Source: a virus
Reading direction: 5' to 3' (one strand)
Virus record (IMG/VR): IMGVR_UViG_3300042090_000643
Span: 1-55,440 of that record
DNA length: 55,440 nucleotides
In this document: piece after piece, positions 1-9,331 of the stretch
Numbering within the stretch: position 1 is the stretch's first letter
How the letters are laid out: each line of letters begins with the position of its first letter
Notes under the pieces: model-generated
Databases searched by the model: none
What the model was told of the DNA's origin: nothing
The model's input: the letters and a program-made list of their open reading frames with translations, nothing else
Program-made: the position numbers and the translations under genes

Positions 1-1679
1 GCGAACTGGTTATAGATGTATCGGAACTGTGGATGTGAAGACTGCCATGACGGACTATTTGCGATGCTGGTAGCAGCTGTCGACACCACATCCATCAGCG
101 CGTTGTTCATGCTGGTCGGATATGAGATTACGACTGGATAGTCCGCTGTCCCAACACCAAGAGTGTAGGTAGAAACCACTGTCATATCGACTGGAGTTGA
201 CTTGTAATCGAGGTCTGAGCCGGTGAACGAAGACACGTATGTGGAATCCTGACCCTGTTCAAACGTGGTAGTCCTGGGATAGCCAAGGATGGCTGCCTCG
301 ACATATGACAATTTCCAAGCGAGGTTACGAGTTGAATCAGCCTTCAAAATTGGAATCAAAGGAATCGTGGGAAGATCGTTGATTCCAAGTGCGTTCAAAT
401 TGTTCCAAGGAATTGGTGTGCTTGTCAGAATGTCAACTGAAGGCTGGATATACTGATCGTAGATAGCCTGGTAGTTGGCAATCCACTGACCGCCGCGTCC
501 TTGAGTCATCACCTGTCGATTGAGATTGAGCTCATAGAGCCATGCTGATGTCAGGTAGGGATCAAAGTTACTGTCTACCAAAGAATCCAGATTGACATTG
601 AGCCTAAGAGCCATCTTCAAAGCGTTCATGTCTGCCAATGTGGGAGCAACTCCCACTGGAAGAACCAAGGATCTGAGAGCCGGGGCAATACTCACGATGT
701 TTTTCTGATAAATATCTGGTGGCATCAAGTAATTGCTGACAATAGTGACAGGATCTGGTACGCTCCCCAGCATCTGATTGAACGGATCGAATGTTGAGTT
801 GAATATGGGAGTATCCGTGACAGTTGACAAAACCGGATCAGAAGCTGGAACTGTGGGCAGGAGAACCAAACCGTCTAGAGGAGGAATATAGACCGGAGTG
901 GCTCCAATAGCTGAGCTTGGAATGGCCGTGGCAATGCTGGTCGGAATGTTGCTGAAAATGTTCAAATTTGCAGGAGTAATATTGCACTGAGAGAACGAGA
1001 AGTTGAAGGAGAGGTTGGGTTTGGCCATCAACTGGTTCAAAGCAGTTCCAAATCCATTGAAGCGCCATATTGTGTCTCCGACGATGAAGGGAATCGAAGG
1101 GAGTTTAGGAAGACCCCAGTTACAGATGTTTGCCAGCAGAGACGACAACATATTGAGGCAAGCCTGGATCATTCCCAAGACGTTCTTCTCAATCATCACC
1201 AAAGTAGTGAGATCCTTCTCTAGAGCAGTGACGAGACCAGATATTTCTCCCATCACTTTCTGAACTTCCTTCATGAACTTGATACAGTCGACGATATACT
1301 TTGGTTTCCGAGCAGCAGTAGGGAGTTGACCATCCGTTCCGAGAGTGGTCATGTGCATCAGATGAAGTATCCTGGCATCAAGCTGTTTCTTCTTCTCCTG
1401 AATCCAAACCATGGAATCCCCAATGCTGTTTTCCAGGAGGCGACCTTGTTCCAAGGATTTGGTGTAGTATTCGTTGACTTTGTGACTGTTGAGAACATTA
1501 AGCCGATTGATTCCTCCCTTGGCTTGGATGTACCAGTTCTCTTGACCAGGATTGCCTGCTGCATTGATGCTACCGGCTGGCCCTGAATTGATAAGAGCCG
1601 CACCTGCGTTGACGAGGCTGGAGAGTCTCCCTGTCGCAGTGGTGATGGCTTGAACAATCGGATTTGTGATGCTTCCCAT
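1..1679 (-). CDS. baseplate-associated structural protein, C-terminus cut by window edge
   Basis: Only the first 559 codons are visible; the reading frame is still open at base 1. The ATG at 1679 has an AGAGG ribosome site a few bases upstream on the minus strand. The first ~200 residues are Lys/Glu/Leu-rich and look helical. The remainder is rich in Pro, Thr, Ser and Asn, in a pattern typical of beta-rich virion proteins. I recognise no enzyme motif and no family. It is the last gene of a minus-strand run going from tape measure through lysozyme, hub and spike, which suggests a baseplate or tail-tip part. That role rests on context only. Confidence 0.7.
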   Translation of the reverse strand, partial: MGSITNPIVQAITTATGRLSSLVNAGAALINSGPAGSINAAGNPGQENWYIQAKGGINRLNVLNSHKVNEYYTKSLEQGRLLENSIGDSMVWIQEKKKQLDARILHLMHMTTLGTDGQLPTAARKPKYIVDCIKFMKEVQKVMGEISGLVTALEKDLTTLVMIEKNVLGMIQACLNMLSSLLANICNWGLPKLPSIPFIVGDTIWRFNGFGTALNQLMAKPNLSFNFSFSQCNITPANLNIFSNIPTSIATAIPSSAIGATPVYIPPLDGLVLLPTVPASDPVLSTVTDTPIFNSTFDPFNQMLGSVPDPVTIVSNYLMPPDIYQKNIVSIAPALRSLVLPVGVAPTLADMNALKMALRLNVNLDSLVDSNFDPYLTSAWLYELNLNRQVMTQGRGGQWIANYQAIYDQYIQPSVDILTSTPIPWNNLNALGINDLPTIPLIPILKADSTRNLAWKLSYVEAAILGYPRTTTFEQGQDSTYVSSFTGSDLDYKSTPVDMTVVSTYTLGVGTADYPVVISYPTSMNNALMDVVSTAATSIANSPSWQSSHPQFRYIYNQF

Positions 1680-1720
1680 ATTAAAGTACCTCTAGGCAAA
1701 TTGCTTACCCTGAAACTTCT

Positions 1721-4018
1721 TCATGGAATCTGATTCAGAGAGTTTTCATCACTCTGATAAAGACCCTGGTTGTGGATAACATCCACAGATTCAGTGGTAT
1801 GCCTCACCATAGCCTTCTCCGTAATGTTCTGGGCAGCGATGATATAATCAGTCTTGACATTATGGCGATGTGTAGTGGATTCCCATACTGTATCGCCGGT
1901 CACCAGCATGTGGAAGTTCCCCTTTATCGTCCAATCCACGTCACCAGTTATCTCCATCCGGAGACCCTTCTGCTGATTGTTAGGTCCGATTACCAATTCA
2001 GCCCCACCATCCAAGGTGGCTGTCACTGAACGACCTTGATTATCCTTGCCAAACCAGCCTGCCAGTCCTCCAGCAAGATCCATCAGCAGAGATTGATTGG
2101 TGTCGGGGTTGGCTCCTATTCTCAATAGAACATCACGAACGGTGTGAAAGTCGATTGAAAGGCCATGACGATCCATGCTCGTGGAAATAGGAGAACCACT
2201 CCAGTTGTAGGGGAGCATCTTGACGATGGGAGCACCGGCCTGAGTTAGATCATGGAAGGAGTACTTTGTGTCTCCGGATCCATAGGTAGGACGACCGCTC
2301 GTCTTGCTATCCTGGCGTGATGGATCCCCAGGAGCCACTTCGTGAATTCCAGGACCGTCACTGTATCCGTTCATCAGATGCTTGCGCAAGACTCCAGGAT
2401 TTCTGGCTCCAAATCTGATGATGGTGCCGCCGTCCATGGCAGCCCGAAGCGAGACATTCTCCATCGCAGTCTTGTTGGTAAGGCTCCCAGCATCCCCAAG
2501 TCCTGTCTTCGGATGAGTCCAATACTGAAGTGTACGAGCGAGAGAAGCATCGTTCTGACCGCGATTCTGAGTGAAGACTGTCCGGCGAACATTGGGAAGT
2601 GAAGTGTCATCAGCACCAAATCGAAAAACTGTCTGGCCCAGGGCTGTCAGATCGATGGAGTCTTCCTGATCACGGTTCTTCCCCACGACCATCTTCAAAC
2701 TTCCAACCAGGTGACCTTCGACTGAACGACCTGCACCAAGAGGATTCTCATAGGATCCACCGTCGTAGAGGATGTTCTCCTTGGGGATGGTGGATCCGAT
2801 CTCGAAACTCATAGATCCTTCTTTGGTTACATCCCAACGAGTAGTGTTGTACTCATGAGGAAAGCGAACAGCAAGGGCTGAGGCCGCGAGCCGGGTCTCG
2901 GAGTGATCGTTGCTGGCTGTAACCACGTTGTATCCGGAGGCTACATCATTCGAGAATCGATCCTTGAAGAGATATGGCTTGAGAACCTGTCCATAATTGG
3001 CTTTGTCGAACTGGTTGTAACCAACCAGTGTACCGGCCACCTTCTCCACGATGTAGCCACGACGACGAGGAGTTGGACCATCACTCGTGGTGGGACCGAC
3101 GGGCTTGGCATTAACGTCTGTGGGGTGATCCCATGTCTGATTGATGGCTATTGCCTGGTCATCATTGGAGACATTGCCATTCTGAACAATCTTGGTTCTT
3201 TCCCAGAGATTGGCAGTAGTCCCCAGAATCTGGTCCATGAGACTCGTGTTGAGAACCTCGATGGGAACCGGATAGTCCAGAGCGAACTCCTGAACCATCT
3301 CACGAGCTTCCACCAAGGGAGTGATATCCTGAGATCCACTCGTGTATCGGCTGGCGAGTTTGCTGTTTGGTTGGAGATAGACGATGTTCTCCGACGATCC
3401 ATCTGGGAGAATGCGAGGAGATACCGTTGCCGCGCCTGGGCGACTCACCGGACCAGTCACGTGAAGGCCACTGTCAGTGTATCTCACAAGGGCTGATGTC
3501 GATTGTGACCAAGTTCGACTGTGTGGATCTAACTTGTCCCTGCTCAGGTCTGCAGTGGTTTTGTCCCAGCCTCCATCAGTTTTCTCGGTATATCCACCAC
3601 TCGTGTTGACCGTCTTCTGGCCAGGATAGGCTTTGCGATAGAGAGAACGAGTCCTGGTGGAGTATCCAGGGACCTCTTGAGGACCTCTCGTAGCAACAGC
3701 ATTCACTCCCTGCAGGGTGTCAGAAACCACATAGGCGATGATAGCAATTCTGACCACTCCCTTGGTGTATGTGATGTTTGCACACATGCACTTGGTTCCA
3801 ATTTCAGGGAGATTCACGTCTGTTGATGTCGTCGAGGATGAGTTCGCCGGAAAGATGTTCACTTCCTGGTAGACTGCTCCGTTGCGTTCATCCTTGAGAG
3901 AACACGTGATCCTCTCGTGATCAACTGACATGACTCTTGCTGTAAAGATCTGAAATTCGTCCTGCGCCTGAGTTGTCTCAAGTGAACCGACAGGATAGGT
4001 TGTGAAGAATTCAGGCAT
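1721..4018 (-). CDS. baseplate spike-like protein with N-terminal OB-type region
   Basis: 765 residues; ATG at 4018 behind a TAGGAG site. Residues ~20-100 (FQIFTARVMSV, then short alternating strands ending in VRIAIIAYVV) read like the OB fold at the base of phage spike proteins such as gp5 or gpV. The middle is long and Gly/Asp/Thr-rich. The last ~100 residues hold short repeated strands (LDGGAELVIG, ITGDVDWTIKG, MLVTGDTVWES) typical of a beta-helix needle. The gene directly follows the hub gene (8-base gap), as expected for a spike that sits on the hub and is pushed through the outer membrane. No lysozyme domain is visible here; the muralytic activity appears to be on the gene ending at 7845. 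Confidence 0.7.
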   Translation of the reverse strand: MPEFFTTYPVGSLETTQAQDEFQIFTARVMSVDHERITCSLKDERNGAVYQEVNIFPANSSSTTSTDVNLPEIGTKCMCANITYTKGVVRIAIIAYVVSDTLQGVNAVATRGPQEVPGYSTRTRSLYRKAYPGQKTVNTSGGYTEKTDGGWDKTTADLSRDKLDPHSRTWSQSTSALVRYTDSGLHVTGPVSRPGAATVSPRILPDGSSENIVYLQPNSKLASRYTSGSQDITPLVEAREMVQEFALDYPVPIEVLNTSLMDQILGTTANLWERTKIVQNGNVSNDDQAIAINQTWDHPTDVNAKPVGPTTSDGPTPRRRGYIVEKVAGTLVGYNQFDKANYGQVLKPYLFKDRFSNDVASGYNVVTASNDHSETRLAASALAVRFPHEYNTTRWDVTKEGSMSFEIGSTIPKENILYDGGSYENPLGAGRSVEGHLVGSLKMVVGKNRDQEDSIDLTALGQTVFRFGADDTSLPNVRRTVFTQNRGQNDASLARTLQYWTHPKTGLGDAGSLTNKTAMENVSLRAAMDGGTIIRFGARNPGVLRKHLMNGYSDGPGIHEVAPGDPSRQDSKTSGRPTYGSGDTKYSFHDLTQAGAPIVKMLPYNWSGSPISTSMDRHGLSIDFHTVRDVLLRIGANPDTNQSLLMDLAGGLAGWFGKDNQGRSVTATLDGGAELVIGPNNQQKGLRMEITGDVDWTIKGNFHMLVTGDTVWESTTHRHNVKTDYIIAAQNITEKAMVRHTTESVDVIHNQGLYQSDENSLNQIP

Positions 4019-4025
4019 CGATCTC

Positions 4026-6692
4026 CTATGACGTGAAGCTCTTGAATCCCGCGTTCAGTTGTTTCAGATCAGCAGATATCGAGGATCCAGTAACCTGTGT
4101 AGTTGAATTCCCAATTTGTGACAGAACCTTGACCAAGTTGGAATTGGTGGGTAATCCACTGACCATCAGTTGAGCCTTGGCATTAATGGATGTCTCCAGG
4201 TCTGATACTAGACTCTGTTGCTGTTTTGTGGATTGATCAGCCGCCGTGGTGGCATCGGTGTAAGTGAGTTCAAAAATGGAGTCATCATTCACCAATGCAG
4301 CTAGTGTGGAGACAGCGGATTGCATGTTGTCTCCTGCGCTCGAGTTAGGAGGAGTTCCAATTCCTGAGAACAAGAAGGACTGAACTGCGTTTAGAGTACC
4401 AGTTCCGTCTGAAGCAGGTTCCGGCGATACATTGAATCCTTGGCAACACTCGTACAGAGCAGTGCACAGACCCGTGTATCTTCCCCAAGGAAACGGAGCA
4501 ATGACTTCGTAGCCAGTGCTGTCTGTGTACGGGATTATAGAGGGAGTTCCACCTGCTGTTCCACCAGAATTTGCAGCAGTGGACGGCGTGCCTATCACCC
4601 CTGTTAGGAGAGTGATGTATGCTCCATCTGCAGGCATTTTCTTGTCGAACGATGTGTCCATCTGAACACGATAGTTCTTGCCAGGAGTGTCATAAGGCAA
4701 CCCCATCCAATTCCTGAGTTGAGTTGCTTTGTAGGCTTGCAATCTGGCTTGATCATCAGAAAGATTCACGACATGATTGTTATCTAGAGCCACTGTATTG
4801 ATTGACGATGGATTTCCGGAAAGAAATACTTCGTGATCTTGACTCACTTTACTGGCTGCATCTACCAACTGCTGAGCCGGGGCCTGATTCGAATTTGCCG
4901 CGATGGTCGTCATCTTGTGAACCAGGTTTGGCTGTGCTGAGTAGTATGTTGTGGGTCCGGTCGCTCCATCTCCGTTCTGTGAATTCTGCACAGTTGAAGC
5001 TGGATACATCGGTCTCTTCCTGATCGCATCCAAAGTGATTGTGGTGGTGGCAGTTCCTCCGTACTGATAGCTGTGCTGAATGCTCTTCACATAACCGTAC
5101 ATGTCCTTGTGAGGCAAAAACACAGGGAATCCCAGTTTCAATTCAGGACGAAGAGGAATAGTGCAAGTGTAGTTCCTCCATGCCTTGTTGGCCTTCTGAA
5201 GTTCCCAGCAAGCGATTGCGAAGAGCAGTGTCGTATCATCGTAGTGAGCCCATCCACAGAGCCGGGGAGGTTGCTCACGAAGTCCAAATCTCGACAGTTT
5301 TGCCAGGTCAACAAACTCACCTGCAGGCTTGATGCCGCCCGCAATATCGACGAAAGCCTGAGAAGGTTCAAGACTCCCCTGGACTATCATGCGAGTTGCA
5401 ACCACTCCAGCCTCATCTTCAATTTCAGATTCGTTGGTGATCTCTGAGAGGTAGATCACGAACGGATTGTTAGAGTTGGTCAGACTGGAAATGAACGTCG
5501 AAGATCCCGCTGGAGGAGCGATCTTAGCCTCGTTAGGAAGGTAGAGTTGAGTACAATCTAGGTTGTACATAGGAGGCTTGATGATCACGGCTCCATTGAC
5601 GTCCTGGTATCCCTCAAAACCGATCATGTTGATGAGATAACGGAGTCTGTCTAGTCGTGACGTGATTCTTCCATTGGACATCTCAATGTGTCCTATTGCC
5701 ATCTCTGGAAGATGCTCACGAATTTTGTCCAAGTAGATGTTGTTGTCAACTTGAGTTTTCTCCGCCACTGTTGAAAACATTGTGTGACCCAGTGCCTGCT
5801 CTGTGAGTTCAGTGCTCGGAGGAATACGAATCAGAGTTGGAGACTTCGGGTTGGGTGCTTGAAGTCCGAACACATGGACATCTCGATCAAGATTAGTGAG
5901 TATCGCTTGCCATTTCGATATGTATCCAGCGTTGATGGCATCTGCCCAAGGAGACACATCGGGGTTGGTGACTCCTATCTGACCATTCGCATTGGCACCC
6001 TGAGAAAAGTTGTAATTTGAGGTGGGAGATTGAAATCCTTGCTGAAGATCGATATCCCGGAAGGTGGCTCCAATCATCTCGTAAGGACTCAGGTTAGCAT
6101 ATTTTGTGTTCATCACTTCAGCACCTGAAGCAACGGTAGACTGCACCGGGGCAGCCAACTCTATGTGCATCAGTTGCAAGAAGTACAAAATTCCAATTCC
6201 CTGAATCGTGATGTCGAGAGTCTTGCCGTTGTCAGTGTGGGAAACCGACTTGATCAATCCTTTGAAGACTCTGTGATAGAGTGAGTTGCCATTGGGAGAA
6301 AGCCAGTACCCTTTGGCAAACACGACAAGCTCATCCATAGTCTTCAGAAGATTGTTGCCTCCGATAGTCTGGTATAGGTACTTCTGAGCATTTGGTACAC
6401 TGAGATTGATTGAGCACTGAGGCACTAGCTGATCAGTGTCATATCCTGCACTGAACCCAACGACGTGATCGTTGAAATGTACAAGAGCATAGGGAGCCGT
6501 ACTTCCATCCTGAGGATGAACATATCCGTTCTCAAGATATGAAGCTCCGTCAATCATCACCACCAGATCTGGAGCGGTCTTGACTATTTCACGCTCTTGG
6601 ACAGTCTGGATTATGTTGCGGATCGTCCCTGGTCCGGTAGCACTCACTTCAACGGTCTCAACTGGATGTGGAAGAACAGGATTACTTGACAT
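4026..6692 (-). CDS. baseplate hub protein, gp27/gpD-like
   Basis: 888 residues; start chosen at the ATG behind a strong GGAGGG site. Residues ~40-200 (LVVMIDG, an ISLSVPNAQ-like strand, DELVVFAKGYW, then a GLIKSVSHTDNGKTLDITIQG segment) follow the two-barrel hub pattern of T4 gp27 and P2 gpD, in which a region of the form 'K-G-x-I-x-S-V-x-H-x-D' closes the first barrel. A similar barrel recurs near residues 520-560 (LRPELKLGFPVFL, YVKSIQHSYQYGGTATTTITL). The C-terminal third is Ser/Thr/Asn-rich and unassigned. The start overlaps the previous gene by 11 bases, so translation is probably coupled. It should form the trimeric hub between tail tube and spike. Confidence 0.72.
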   Translation of the reverse strand: MSSNPVLPHPVETVEVSATGPGTIRNIIQTVQEREIVKTAPDLVVMIDGASYLENGYVHPQDGSTAPYALVHFNDHVVGFSAGYDTDQLVPQCSINLSVPNAQKYLYQTIGGNNLLKTMDELVVFAKGYWLSPNGNSLYHRVFKGLIKSVSHTDNGKTLDITIQGIGILYFLQLMHIELAAPVQSTVASGAEVMNTKYANLSPYEMIGATFRDIDLQQGFQSPTSNYNFSQGANANGQIGVTNPDVSPWADAINAGYISKWQAILTNLDRDVHVFGLQAPNPKSPTLIRIPPSTELTEQALGHTMFSTVAEKTQVDNNIYLDKIREHLPEMAIGHIEMSNGRITSRLDRLRYLINMIGFEGYQDVNGAVIIKPPMYNLDCTQLYLPNEAKIAPPAGSSTFISSLTNSNNPFVIYLSEITNESEIEDEAGVVATRMIVQGSLEPSQAFVDIAGGIKPAGEFVDLAKLSRFGLREQPPRLCGWAHYDDTTLLFAIACWELQKANKAWRNYTCTIPLRPELKLGFPVFLPHKDMYGYVKSIQHSYQYGGTATTTITLDAIRKRPMYPASTVQNSQNGDGATGPTTYYSAQPNLVHKMTTIAANSNQAPAQQLVDAASKVSQDHEVFLSGNPSSINTVALDNNHVVNLSDDQARLQAYKATQLRNWMGLPYDTPGKNYRVQMDTSFDKKMPADGAYITLLTGVIGTPSTAANSGGTAGGTPSIIPYTDSTGYEVIAPFPWGRYTGLCTALYECCQGFNVSPEPASDGTGTLNAVQSFLFSGIGTPPNSSAGDNMQSAVSTLAALVNDDSIFELTYTDATTAADQSTKQQQSLVSDLETSINAKAQLMVSGLPTNSNLVKVLSQIGNSTTQVTGSSISADLKQLNAGFKSFTS

Positions 6693-7848
6693 TTATCCCT
6701 CCTTCCTGGACAGGAAATGCAGTCGAAACGATTGGTAGATACGAAAACGCGGATGAAACAACTGGAGTGACACCAGAGTATGACACTGCCGGTCCCAAAC
6801 TTCCTCCACCTCCTCCTCCATTCCAAAAAGTGGGATCTGGATTCAACAGATCGCTACAATCAGTGGAGGCAGCGGTCAGACTGGGAGTCACTACTGGAGC
6901 AGTTTGCTGCTGTGCTGCTACAACCAAAGCAGGCGAGTTCGAAACTTGTGCTGCCGATGGTATCGGAACTGGTTGACCATTAAGCCAGGTATTCGTGTAG
7001 ATGTTAGTGAGAAGAGAAGTAGAAGCACCCGAATCCACATCAGCGTCTGCCAGAGTAGTGCTCTGTCCGGAAGGATTTGCCACAGTAGCAAATGCACTGT
7101 AGGAATGACCGCGCTGGATGTTGCATGCTCCTGCGTTTCTATATGGCGAATCTAAGCGATACCTTTCCTTCCAAGCTGTGAACGAGATGTTGAAGTCAGC
7201 CAAGAAAGGGCTGTCTACATTCTGAGAAACATTCAGTTTGTCAAACATTCCAGACCAGATGGTCTCTCCACAAAAGATCTCCACATCCTCATGCATCTTG
7301 ATTCTGCGCTTGGTAAGAGCCGTGGGAATCGCCTGTCCTGTCGATGTTCCTCCAACTGCCGGAGTCTCTCCTTCGAACCAGTATCCGTTGTTGTCAAAGA
7401 GAGACTGAAGTTCCAGCAAATTCTGGTAAGATTCAGTGAACTCCTTGAACATGTCAGTGGTTCCCAATGTGAAGTACTGCCCAGCAGTCTTACCTGAGAA
7501 ACTCACCTCTACAAATCCCTCTCCCCAAACTCCGAACTTCCAACCATCACGAGTCATCAACTGAGTGTCTTGAGTCTGGTGAGAAACCCTCACTGTGTGA
7601 GGATTGATCAAGAATCGGAAGTAGGCTGGATTGGTGGGATCCGGACTGCCACTTGAAGTGACTCCACGATGAGGAATTCTGAACACGATGTAATCCGTGT
7701 ACGGTTTTAGAGCAGCGATGATTTGGTAATCGCTTGGAGTTGACGCAACAGGATTCCCCTGAGCAGGATTGATCACCTGAGCATTATATGCAGGAATGAC
7801 CTGTCTCTCGGAACGGATTGGTAGAGAAAGGGCTGCTGAGAGTGTCAT
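6682..7848 (-). CDS. tail/baseplate protein
   Basis: 388 residues; its ATG shares a 4-base ATGA overlap with the stop of the lysozyme-baseplate gene, a sign of coupled translation. The conserved-looking part is residues ~70-240: FLINPHTVRVSHQTQDTQ, KFGVWGEGFVEVSFSGKT, then EIFCGETIWSGMFDKLNVSQ. A motif of this kind (INP..V..S.., GWKFG.WG....V.FSG.T) recurs in tail proteins located between lysozyme and hub genes. The same kind of region seems to occur in the C-terminal half of the neighbouring lysozyme-baseplate protein, so the two may be distant paralogues. The C-terminal ~100 residues are low-complexity with a Gly-rich stretch near residue 345. Exact role (hub adaptor or distal tail protein) not resolved. 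Confidence 0.6.
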   Translation of the reverse strand: MTLSAALSLPIRSERQVIPAYNAQVINPAQGNPVASTPSDYQIIAALKPYTDYIVFRIPHRGVTSSGSPDPTNPAYFRFLINPHTVRVSHQTQDTQLMTRDGWKFGVWGEGFVEVSFSGKTAGQYFTLGTTDMFKEFTESYQNLLELQSLFDNNGYWFEGETPAVGGTSTGQAIPTALTKRRIKMHEDVEIFCGETIWSGMFDKLNVSQNVDSPFLADFNISFTAWKERYRLDSPYRNAGACNIQRGHSYSAFATVANPSGQSTTLADADVDSGASTSLLTNIYTNTWLNGQPVPIPSAAQVSNSPALVVAAQQQTAPVVTPSLTAASTDCSDLLNPDPTFWNGGGGGGSLGPAVSYSGVTPVVSSAFSYLPIVSTAFPVQEGGINVK

Positions 7849-9323
7849 GATTTGCTCACCGATCCTGGAAGCGAGAGAGTCTGCAAAGGAACATAGGAAA
7901 TTGTTGTTGTAACAGGAGTGGACACAGGTTGAAGGTTTGCTGTGGTGTACATCGGGATATAGTTCAAAGTCAGAGTCTTCTCAACCTGGAACACGAATCT
8001 GAACTTCCAGTAGAACGGACGTTCTGCTTCCATTTCGTATTCCAGCGACTTGAAGTATCCCAAGTACATTGAATTGCGGAACTTCATGATGACTTGGCCT
8101 CGAGCCATGACATCGTTGGTACGAGCGTTCATCTGGTAGTTTGACAATCCAGTTTGAGGAGAAAAGGCGTCCACTCCAACCGGATTGGTTGCTCCAGTAC
8201 CAGAACCAGTAGTGGAATTTCTGAACCACACAACTCCATTGGCCTTGAACAGTGCTAGAAGCTCCATGAAGGCATCTCTGGCAGCAATTCTCAGGTCGTT
8301 GCTGGTCATGCTATAATCCACGTTGCTCTCTTGTTTACTGGAATTCGAGAAAGCACTGATGATCTGACGCTGAAGCTGAGAACTGATGTTTGAGACGCTA
8401 AGAAAACTCGTGATGCCCAGAGCATTCATGAATGCGCCGGTGTTAGCTTCTCCCGAGATCAAGTCGGCTTCCTGTCCCCACATCGTGATATGCATTCCTG
8501 TGCGGGACAGACCTTTGTTAACAACGTGACCGGCCTGAACTTCAAAGCTGGCGACCGAAGCATTTAGTTGAATCGAGATTGTACCAGAGGTGTTTCCAGC
8601 CTTGGTGTTTGAAAGCATCTTTTGGTTGGGAAGCATGACCTCGAAGGTGACCGGGGCTGGAACTTGCTTGAGCCAGGGATTTTCTGTGTATCCCTTCATC
8701 AGCCACCAAGGATTTGCATCCAGTCCCTCTGTTATGACATAAGAAGGATAGAGATCAGCAGTGTCAGTGATGGGTTGTCCAGTAACCGGAAGAGCTTCAA
8801 CCGCCGCGCCTGAAACTCCTGGAAGGAGAGGACCATTAGCTGTAGAAGAAGAGGGTGGTCCCACTTGTGGATACCCAGGCATCCCAGCGTTGGTCATGAT
8901 CTTGTTGACATAGGCTGAAGGATCGTTTTTAACAAATCCTCCATAAGCCGGGAGACCTGCTGCTGTTTGTGCTGCGCTCCATCCGTCTTGACCTGGTGTC
9001 TGGCCTGGATTGGCATTTTGAATATCCTTGCTGAGAATGGAGGCACCGGCCTGCATGTTGGCTTGCCAGTCATTGGAAACTTGATCGTATGTCAGTGGAG
9101 GAGAAACACTGTTTTGCATTACCTGCATCAGTCCCACAGCGCCGGAAGTCGAGGTTGCTGGCGCAACTGGGACATTGAGAAGAGGATTTCCAGATGAATC
9201 AAACTGCTTGTAACTGGATTCACTCTGAATCACAGACATGATCACACTCGCAGGAATTCCATACTGCTGGCTTAGAGCCTGAGCCTCTGCCGCGATCTGT
9301 GCTTGTGTTGGGTTGGTGCTCAT
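7845..9323 (-). CDS. baseplate protein with N-terminal SLT lytic transglycosylase domain
   Basis: 492 residues. Residues ~8-140 are a transglycosylase SLT domain: IPASVIMSVIQSESSY carries the catalytic Glu in the usual E-S-S/N-Y setting, followed by GAVGLMQVM (the GLMQ motif) and a late PAYGGFVK with the usual Y-N/G-x-G/G character. It would cut the glycan backbone of peptidoglycan during DNA entry. From residue ~200 a structural region follows (TISIQLNASVASFEVQAGHVV, LSRTGMHITMWGQE, KSLEYEMEAERPFYWKFRFVFQVE), so the enzyme is built into a baseplate part. Start is the ATG behind TAGGAG. Located directly after the tape measure gene. Confidence 0.75.
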   Translation of the reverse strand: MSTNPTQAQIAAEAQALSQQYGIPASVIMSVIQSESSYKQFDSSGNPLLNVPVAPATSTSGAVGLMQVMQNSVSPPLTYDQVSNDWQANMQAGASILSKDIQNANPGQTPGQDGWSAAQTAAGLPAYGGFVKNDPSAYVNKIMTNAGMPGYPQVGPPSSSTANGPLLPGVSGAAVEALPVTGQPITDTADLYPSYVITEGLDANPWWLMKGYTENPWLKQVPAPVTFEVMLPNQKMLSNTKAGNTSGTISIQLNASVASFEVQAGHVVNKGLSRTGMHITMWGQEADLISGEANTGAFMNALGITSFLSVSNISSQLQRQIISAFSNSSKQESNVDYSMTSNDLRIAARDAFMELLALFKANGVVWFRNSTTGSGTGATNPVGVDAFSPQTGLSNYQMNARTNDVMARGQVIMKFRNSMYLGYFKSLEYEMEAERPFYWKFRFVFQVEKTLTLNYIPMYTTANLQPVSTPVTTTISYVPLQTLSLPGSVSKS

Positions 9324-9331
9324 TCAATCTC

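Noticed and set aside
2903-3496. 197-codon plus-strand frame opposite the spike gene
   Set aside because: Antisense of a clear structural gene, no ribosome site, composition follows the complementary codons.
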